Below are positions 57,578 to 64,000 of a stretch of 64,000 bases of DNA, one piece after another (the stretch's first letter is position 1; the number at the start of each line of letters is the position of its first letter). The DNA lies in contig CM075760.1 in the NCBI GenBank assembly GCA_037974335.1, positions 17,161,059-17,225,058 of the forward strand, written 5' to 3'. A model generated the notes under the pieces. It had not been told where the DNA came from and searched no databases. It worked only from the letters and a program-made list of their open reading frames with translations. The stretch comes from Prionace glauca. Taxonomy: Eukaryota; Chordata; Chondrichthyes; Carcharhiniformes; Carcharhinidae. The translations under genes were made by a program, and so were the position numbers.

Positions 57578-59262
57578 GGAAAGGTGGTAGGAATGGAGGG
57601 TCTTAATGACATTACTGTTACTAGAGAGGTGGTGCTCGACAGACTGGAGGGGCTGATTGTGGACAAGTCCCCAGGACCGGATGGAATGCATCCGAGGGTT
57701 CTGAAAGAAATGGCGGAGGTGATAGTGGATGCCTTGGTGGTTATTTTCCAGACGTCGCTGGATTCCGGGGAAGTGCCGGAAGATTGGAAAACGGCTAATG
57801 TTACGCCGTTGTTTAAGAAGGGTGCCAGGCAAAAGGCGGGGAATTATAGGCCGGTTAGTTTAACGTCTGTGGTAGGTAAAATGTTAGAATCCGTCATTAA
57901 GGAGGAAATAGCGAGGCATCTTGAGGGGAATTGCTTGATAGGGCGGACGCAACACGGTTTCATTAAAGGGAAGTCGTGTCTGACAAATTTACTGGAGTTC
58001 TATGAGGATGTGTCTAGGGCAGTGGATGGAGGAGAGCCGGTGGATGTGGTCTTTCTGGATTTTCAGAAGGCGTTTGACAAGGTACCTCACAAGAGGTTAT
58101 TGCAGAAGGTCAGGGGACATGGAGTTGGGGGTAGGGTGTTAGCGTGGATAGAGGATTGGTTGTCAAATAGGAGGCAGAGAGTGGGGGTCAATGGATGCTA
58201 TTCGGATTGGCGGTTGGTGACTAGTGGGGTGCCCCAGGGGTCGGTGCTGGGGCCTCAGCTATTTACCATTTATATAGATGATCTGGAGGAGGGAACCGAG
58301 TGCAGGGTGTCGAAATTTGCTGATGACACCAAGATTGGGGGAAAGGCAAATTGTGCGGAGGGTGTGGAGAGTCTGCAGAAGGATCTAGATAGGCTGGGCG
58401 AATGGGCCAGGAAATGGCAAATGGAATTTAATGTTGGCAAGTGTGAGGTGGTCCACTTTGGTAGGAGGAATGGTAGGAAGGACTATTACTTACGGGGCGA
58501 AAAACTGCAGCAGGCGACGGTGCAGAGGGACCTCGGGGTCCTTGTGCATGAGTCGCAAAAACCCAGCTTGCAGGTGCAGCAGGTGGTCAGGAAGGCGAAT
58601 GGGATGCTGGCCTTCATAGCGAAGGGGATTGAATATAAAAGTAGGGAGGTCTTGCTGCAGCTGTATAGGGCATTGGTGAGGCCGCAGCTGGAGTACTGTG
58701 TGCAGTTTTGGGCGCCGCACCTGCGCAAGGATGTTTTGGCCCTGGAGGGAGTGCAGAGGAGGTTTACTCGGCTGATACCGGAGTTGAGGGGATTGAGCTA
58801 TGAGGAGAGGCTGAATAAACTAGGCTTGTACTCGTTAGAGTTTAGAAGAATGAGGGGAGATCTCATTGAGACGTATAAGATGATGAATGGGATGGATAGG
58901 ATAGAGGTGGAGAGACTGTTCCCGCTCAAAAAAGACAGTAGGACTAGGGGGCACAGCCTCAAGATAAAGGGGGGGGGGGGCGGTTTAGAACAGAGTTGAG
59001 GAGGAACTTCTTCACTCAAAGGGTGGTGAATCTCTGGAATTCTCTGCCCGTTGAAGTGGTGGAGGCTGCCTCGCTAAATATTTTTAAGAAACGGGTTGAT
59101 GGGTTTTTGATAAGAGAAGGGATTAAGGGTTATGGGGAGAGGGCGGGAAGGAGGAGCTGAGTCACGACAGATCAGCCATGATCTTGTTAAATGGCGGGGC
59201 AGGCTCGAAGGGCCAGATGGCCTACTCCTGCTCCTATTTCTTATGTTCTTATGTTCTTATGT
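57578..59262 (+). mobile_element. CR1-type LINE, 5'-truncated, plus strand
   Basis: Sense frame from 57,584 with the RT motifs as in 40.1 kb, to about 58,970. There a run of G's (AAGG followed by about ten G) is longer than in the other copies and shifts the frame within the C-terminal domain. 3' UTR and TTCTTATGTTCTTATG tail end at 59,262. TTTGGA flanks both sides (57,575-57,580 and 59,263-59,268), a likely short target-site duplication. 5' truncation falls in the RT N-terminal part. Confidence 0.95.
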
Positions 59263-59264
59263 TT

Positions 59265-59905
59265 TGGACTAGCAAGTGCTGACAAGTGGCAAGTATCATT
59301 CGCGCCACACAAATGCCAGACAACGTCCAATGTCCATAACAGAAAATCTAATCACAGCCCCTTGATATTCAATAGTTTTTCCATCAGTGAATCACTGTTA
59401 GCAGGTGAGAATGATCTCTCCCCACTGTGACTGCGCCGACGAATCTACAGCTGGGGTGGGTAATCGAATGCTTTCCCACAGACCCCACATTTCCATGGCT
59501 AATTTAACCTTGGAGCTGGACAACCAAAGGGAGCTGGATGAGAGGCAGCGACAGAAACGGGAAGAGAAGAGACATGATAGCGTTTGGTAAATGACTTGTG
59601 CCCGTTACCCTCCGTGATGAATTCCTGCCGTGTGTTACCTTCCAAGTTTCACAGGAGCCACAGTGATGAGGTTGGTGGGATTTGGAAATTGAAAGTGTCA
59701 CATGAGCAGTTTGCGGGACTATTTCACCTCACTGTCCATTTCCTGTTCCAGCTAACAGGAATCACTGCTTTTATTGGCTGAAACAGTCACTTGTGTGAGA
59801 TATGAACATGGCAATGTGAAGGATAAACTTGCATTTGGTGAAAAAAACAGAAATAAAACAAAAGGCAGGTGGCTCATGGATCAATTATCATTTTATAAAC
59901 CTTGC
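59265..59905. other. Spacer of the Glu tRNA unit
   Basis: 59,580-59,900 duplicates 38,880-39,235. 59,265-59,580 unassigned; includes GGTGAGAATGATCTCTCC and a purine-rich stretch. No gene. Confidence 0.45.
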
Positions 59906-59912
59906 CCCAGCT

Positions 59913-59984
59913 TCCCTGGTGGTCTAGTGGTTAGGATTCGGCGCTTTCACCGCCGTGACCCCGGTACGATTCACGCTCAGGGAA
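59913..59984 (+). pseudogene. tRNA-Glu-like (anticodon TTC), T-arm damaged
   Basis: 72 nt; acceptor and D-arm intact and anticodon loop GCGCTTTCACCGC gives TTC, one base from the CTC genes. The T-arm CCCCGGTACGATTCACGCTC loses the T54-T55 pair and several stem pairs. Probably inactive. Confidence 0.8.
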
Positions 59985-60309
59985 TGTAGATTTATTGCTT
60001 TACAACAATCCTGTGTTACTTCCTGGTCTGCACCAGTTCTGTCGGGGTCAGCATCAGGAAGATTTCCTCTTTAGGATCTGAATTGGAAATGTCACATTTA
60101 AAGAGCAAAGAAAAAAGAGTGCGACAGGCTACAAAGCGCTGATGTTACAAAATGCGGATGATTATTGGAAGAAAGATGAAAATGATGCATTAATGAATGG
60201 GTAGAAATCATTGCTCCCTTAGATATTTGCGGGACTAACGCTTTTAAATGTTGACACAGCCTAGTTGAACATTGCACACAGGTAGTTTTCCTCTGTTATG
60301 CCTCTAGGT

Positions 60310-60383
60310 GTTTCTGTAGTGTAGTGGTTATCACATTCGCCTCACACGCGCAAGGTCCCCGGTGCGTAAACCGGGCAGGAACA
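60310..60383 (+). pseudogene. tRNA-Val-like (anticodon CAC), T-loop insertion
   Basis: 74 nt; like 32,288 but with one extra base and changes in the T-arm (GGTGCGTAAACC for GGTTCGAAACC). The B-box is destroyed and the gene is probably not transcribed. Confidence 0.8.
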
Positions 60384-60399
60384 TTCATTAAGCTTTCTC

Positions 60400-61110
60400 A
60401 TGTTGGATAAGGGAAAATTGTTAAATTTAAGTTTACTGCTCAACATTATCCGAACCTCGATATTAAAGACATGTTATCATTGCTCTGATTTCACCCTCAA
60501 ATACCTTCTGTGAAATAAGGAGCACTGATGGGAATGTTCGATGTTGATAGCGAGCATTTATTCCCATCCCGTTCATTCTCCAACAGAATTTAATGGATTT
60601 CTAGGTGCAGACTCATATGGTTAATCACCATCTGAAATATCTGATAGTAGTGTGTGCTCAAAAAGACAAATACAAGTGATACTGTAAGTGAACTAGAGGA
60701 AATGGCGAACATTTCACAGAAGAATCTTTTTAAAATCGTTTTTCATCTCTAAGAAACAGGAAAAGCCACTCAGACAGATGAGGGAATCGAGACTCAGCGC
60801 GGATCTACTGGATATTCCTGTAACGGGCCGGAATTTATGCGCCTGAATGTTTCACGTCCATAATAAAAAACGCTCAAGGATCACGAACAGATAACTCTTG
60901 ATTCTCCTCCATTTAAATGAAGGTGACTTTGTTTAAAAGCTGACGATAGTAAATCTGAAAATTGTGATCTATATTAACCGGTGATTCGATTGGTTCTCTT
61001 GGTCAGTTATGGTTGAAATTCAGCGATGTTCAAGTTCAGAAATATTCAGTTCATAATGAAGACATATGTGTTAAATAATGCATTGATACAAAATATTGTA
61101 TGATTTGTAT
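60400..61110. other. Spacer of the Val tRNA unit
   Basis: 60,400-60,850 corresponds to 37,240-37,740 and partly to 32,560-32,820. The rest is AT-rich without features. Confidence 0.5.
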
Positions 61111-61421
61111 GAAGTCAGAAATGCTGAATTTTATGAAAAATTTGACAAAATAGTGTACATTCTCTAAGACATGTTGAATTTTGTCTAAAATGTATTTGAG
61201 GTTAGCATTTATTTAATATCCTAATCTTATTAAATGATTTTTTTCCCGAAAAAATACTTAAAACAGTCGGTTGCTGTTCATGAGCAATTTCCTAACATTA
61301 CTTTCCCCAGAGGAGTTGAAAATATGCTTGCCAGCATTTGTCTGAATAAGTATGAAGGTATTAAATACCTTTTCCATCGGAAGTAACAAGGAACTGGTGA
61401 ACACCTTTTAAAGGTCCGTAC

Positions 61422-61497
61422 TGAGCCAACCAGGAGTACGAACGTAGAATCATCCCGCTCCATAATCAGTTGCAGTTACCAATGGGGCCACTGGCCC
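61422..61497 (-). pseudogene. tRNA-Arg relic (duplicate of 27,444)
   Basis: Acceptor GGGCCAG/TTGGCTC survives, but the anticodon arm (CAACTGATTATGGAGCGGG) no longer pairs as a proper stem and the B-box is GTTCGTACTCC. It is a decayed copy of the intact Arg gene. Confidence 0.78.
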
Positions 61498-61766
61498 GCA
61501 CGTAAAATTGCGTTCGTTGTTACATATTAACTCGACGTTTCGAAAGTTTCAGGCACAAGAATTATCAGAAAGTTTGCTTTTACTTGTGAGGAAAAGGTCC
61601 ATTATTGAGATTGTCTTTATTCATTTACTATCTACCCTAATTGCCCTTGAGTTGAGTAACAGCCCTTGAACGGGCTGTCAAATGTTTCTCTCAATGAGGA
61701 CTTGGTGATAAATTTCAACGAAACGCCCTTCGGCCAATCCATCATCCGTATTTGCAAATTAAAACA

Positions 61767-61838
61767 AGGCTCCGCCGAGATTTGAACTCGGATCGCTGGA
61801 TTCAGAGTCCAGACCACTCACCATTACACCACACCCAA
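61767..61838 (-). pseudogene. tRNA-Gln-like (anticodon CTG), acceptor broken
   Basis: 72 nt; loop CTCTGAA gives CTG and the T-arm CCGAGTTCAAATCTCGG is intact, but the 5' acceptor TTGGGTG no longer pairs with CGGAGCC. Internal promoter boxes are mostly intact. Confidence 0.8.
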
Positions 61839-62197
61839 CACAAGGGTAGATACTGAAAATCGTGGATCAATACTTGTGCCAATTTGAACAGCAGGGAGAA
61901 ATATCAGTCCCGTTGCACAATTATTCATATTTGTATTTCCCTTGCTGGTTCCTCCTGTAAAAATGAGTAGGCTCCCTTCCACTGCATTAAATTTCACTGT
62001 AACTGATCACATTCAAACACCAATGTTTGCATCGAACTGACATAAACCTTACTGCAGTAAATCCACTAAACAACATCAGCTTATCACAGCTCTGCTTTCA
62101 TCACACTGGAAGCCAATGTGAAAATATAAACAATTTCAAATCTTAACAGATAGGAAGGAGTGTGTGAGTGCGGACAATTGGCGCTGTGCACATTACT

Positions 62198-62244
62198 GTA
62201 AAAAGTCTGACAACACCAGGACCTGGTGTTGTCAGACTTTTTAC
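62198..62244. repeat. 47-bp near-perfect palindrome within an 80-bp insertion
   Basis: Two 23-bp arms (62,198-62,220 and 62,222-62,244) that read as reverse complements, one base apart, centred on CCAGGACCTGG. The insertion spans 62,201-62,280, and CACATTACTGTA flanks it at 62,189-62,200 and 62,281-62,292. The paralogous site in copy 1 near 28,190 has the sequence once and no insertion. Confidence 0.9.
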
Positions 62245-62323
62245 TGTGTTTACGCCAGTCCAACGCCGGCATACCCACATCACATTACTGTAACCAGTAT
62301 CTGGGAGAATCAGGCAGATGGAA

Positions 62324-62388
62324 TCCTGGGGGTCTCGTGGTTGGATTCAGCGCTTTCAGATGTCGCAGACTGGCCCCGATATATGAAG
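62324..62388 (+). pseudogene. tRNA-Glu relic
   Basis: Counterpart of 28,232 (TCCTGGGGGTCTCGTGGTTG), with one further base lost in the D-arm. Confidence 0.68.
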
Positions 62389-62399
62389 ATTTAACGCAT

Positions 62400-62545
62400 T
62401 TTTTAACGTAAGAGTAAAAAGCTTTGGGGTTTTCCTTTATCCAACTTGGCAAGGACTTCTCATGCCTCCTACTATCTCTCCTAAGCCCTATTTTTAACTC
62501 ATTCCGAGCTAACTTGTAACCCTATATAGGTGTTATCAAGTGTTG
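62400..62545 (-). mobile_element. LINE ORF fragment (region before the RT)
   Basis: Duplicate of 28,300-28,445, recognisable by the antisense of the PKAFYSYV frame. It was carried by the segmental duplication and did not insert anew. Confidence 0.55.
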
Positions 62546-62985
62546 AAAGTGGAAGTTTGGCCTGGTGTCGCACTGGGTACCAGCTTTGAAGAAATGTAGC
62601 AACTGAAAGCTTTTGCAGAATGGCATGAGGCGTATTGTAGTGATATGAGTTGAGTGGAAGAGACAGTGTGAAAATGATTTGAACAAGTTTTAAGCGTGTT
62701 TAGACAGATGTGGTGAAAGGACAGACATATTTGGGAGAATGAGGCTGTGTGAGAGGGGGATTGTTGCAGAGTGCGTGTGTTTTGGAGGAAGGGTGAAAGT
62801 TTGAGATGCGGTTGTGAATGAAAGGAAGGTGTTGAACAGCATGAGAGGCTTGTGTGATGTTGCGTGTGAGATTTGAGTGAGAGCAGTTGTGGACATTTGG
62901 GGAATGAAAGGATAAAGTAAGAAAATTACAATGCTGCTGAGTGTGAAGGAAGAGAGAGCATGTGGGGGTAGGTTTAACAAGAACA

Positions 62986-63056
62986 GCATTGGTGGTTCAG
63001 TGGGAGAATTCTCGCTTGCCACGCGGGAGGCCCGGGTTCGATTCCCGGCCAATGCA
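62986..63056 (+). tRNA. tRNA-Gly (anticodon GCC)
   Basis: 71 nt, acceptor GCATTGG/CCAATGC. Two differences from the common form: TGGGAG in the D-loop (for TGGTAG) and CGCTTGCC in the anticodon stem, which still pairs as U-G. Probably functional. Confidence 0.92.
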
Positions 63057-63478
63057 AAGCTTCTTCTTTCTCCGTTCACTCTGTATGTTGAAGCGAGTCT
63101 CCTATCAGAATTTGGGGGAAATATTAAGTCTTGGAACTGAATCCTGAAGAGAAATAGATCACAATATTCGGAAGGAGGTGCAGTTGTGAATGGTGTTATT
63201 GATGATTGAGTGGAAAGTGTTGGATCTTTGGGCTCCGGGTGGTCAGTTCCCTTCCCTCCCGTTGAATTCCTGCCTGTGATAAGAAACATGGATTCATTTT
63301 ACCTGCCCTTTCATAGGAGAAACACACTACAGCAGTGCTGCAGGATCAACGGAACTAAAGAGACTTGTATAGAATTGTAAACAGTGCCGTCATGCTGCAA
63401 TTCTGGAACAGGTTTTCAGAAATAGAATTGTGGTCACTGACATACTAGTTTAGAATATATTTAACTGCTGCTGTCTCA

Positions 63479-63499
63479 GTCTCTGTGGCGTAATTGGTC

Positions 63500-63535
<36 letters not shown>

Positions 63536-63552
63536 GAGACCACCCAAGGACG
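63479..63552 (+). tRNA. tRNA-Asn (anticodon GTT)
   Basis: 74 nt. Anticodon stem TTCGG/CCGAA and loop CTGTTAA intact, B-box GGTTCGAGACC intact. One acceptor mismatch (GTCTCTG against CAAGGAC). A T run follows (GGATTTTTGC). Counterpart of 29,371. Confidence 0.9.
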
Positions 63553-63776
63553 GATTTTTGCTATTTTTCTCACTATCAGCATTCACGGGCAAACAGTTGC
63601 CTGTTTCAACTCATTGAAAAGTCTGGAACTACGAGAAAGAGTTTGGCAGTGTACAAGCTGAGACATTGTATATACCTCTGATTCTGTGTGTGCCCTTGTA
63701 TCTTTCGAGTTACCAGGATCTCTATATGTCTGCGTCTGAATCTGTGGATGCCTCCCTGTATCTCTGTAGGCTCCAA

Positions 63777-63796
63777 TATGTGTGTGTGTGTGTGTA
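63777..63796 (+). repeat. Short (GT)n microsatellite
   Basis: About eight to nine GT units, homologous to the longer array at 29,723-29,748. Confidence 0.85.
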
Positions 63797-64000
63797 TCCT
63801 TGTAAATGTCTGATTCTTTGTGCCTTTTTTAAGACTAAACCGTGAAAATGTCGGACAAACGAATTGCAGAGGGCAGAAATGTTTACCCACTAAGATTCTG
63901 AATGTGATTAACGCCTGATAACTGCATCGAATGTACAATTTGAAGTTTCAAATAATCCCAACTTCAATCTCCAGACATTATCTCCCAATGGGAAATGAAG

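Larger units (their letters stand above)
61113..64000 (+). repeat. Segmental duplication, copy 2 (pairs with 27,133-29,953; continues past window)
   Basis: Direct-oriented counterpart of the first copy. It contains decayed Arg, Gln and Glu relics, an intact Gly tRNA, and an Asn tRNA. It is longer by about 70 bases, mainly from the 80-bp insertion at 62,201-62,280 absent from copy 1. Confidence 0.88.

Noticed and set aside
62690-63289. 199-codon minus frame, with a related 120-codon frame at 28,600-28,962
   Set aside because: Both run straight through the tRNA-Gly gene on the other strand, and part of the peptide (GNRTRVSRVA) is the antisense of that tRNA. Similarity between the two reflects the segmental duplication, not a protein.

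Overview
The window reads as chromosomal DNA of a cartilaginous fish (shark or ray). The support is intron-split vertebrate genes, C2H2 zinc-finger genes with the HTGERPF linker style common in sharks, a GPR139-like receptor of the kind expanded in elasmobranchs, tRNA-derived SINEs resembling the elasmobranch HE1 type, a HER1-like LINE fragment, a Penelope-like element and several very similar CR1-type LINEs. The assignment is made by eye from family knowledge, not from a database match. No LTR retrotransposon, endogenous retrovirus or Polinton was recognised.

Layout. 1-26 kb: a tandem array of zinc-finger genes on the + strand. It holds the 3' end of one gene (3-416), a decayed copy (about 11.64-12.66 kb), a scrap (13.4 kb), a mostly readable gene (promoter about 15.2 kb, zinc-finger exon from 18,048) and another decayed copy (21.2-21.6 kb). 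On the opposite strand in the same interval lies EMC4, a subunit of the ER membrane protein complex. Its five exons run from a CpG-rich promoter near 9.9 kb down to the stop at 4,510. A second CpG-rich promoter-like block lies at 25.4-26.0 kb with no recognisable coding exon. SINEs and CR1 fragments fill the gaps.

27-64 kb: a tRNA gene district with about two dozen tRNA genes and tRNA relics (Arg, Gln, Gly, Asn, Glu, Val, Leu, Thr, Pro). It was built by repeated segmental duplication of tRNA-plus-flank units. The largest duplication seen pairs 27.13-29.95 kb with 61.11-64.0 kb and runs off the window. The copies show anticodon drift, including a Gln-type tRNA with a TTA (UAA-reading) anticodon, a D-arm-deleted Glu tRNA, and a tRNA-Pro(AGG) that is canonical except for an 18-nt insertion at the standard intron site (37/38).

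Inside this district, 39.7-45.4 kb is a nested pile. A Penelope-like element on the minus strand is split by one CR1 copy, and a second CR1 copy separates it from the tRNA-Leu unit next to it. A two-exon GPR139-like receptor gene (minus, 54,749 to 50,360) carries a third near-identical CR1 in its intron. A fourth lies at 57.6-59.3 kb, close to the Pro tRNA. Four long, very similar CR1 copies with long open frames suggest recent LINE activity.

The protein genes (EMC4, zinc fingers, GPR139-like receptor) show no functional link to one another beyond proximity. The organised theme is the duplicated tRNA array and the retroelements inserted in it.
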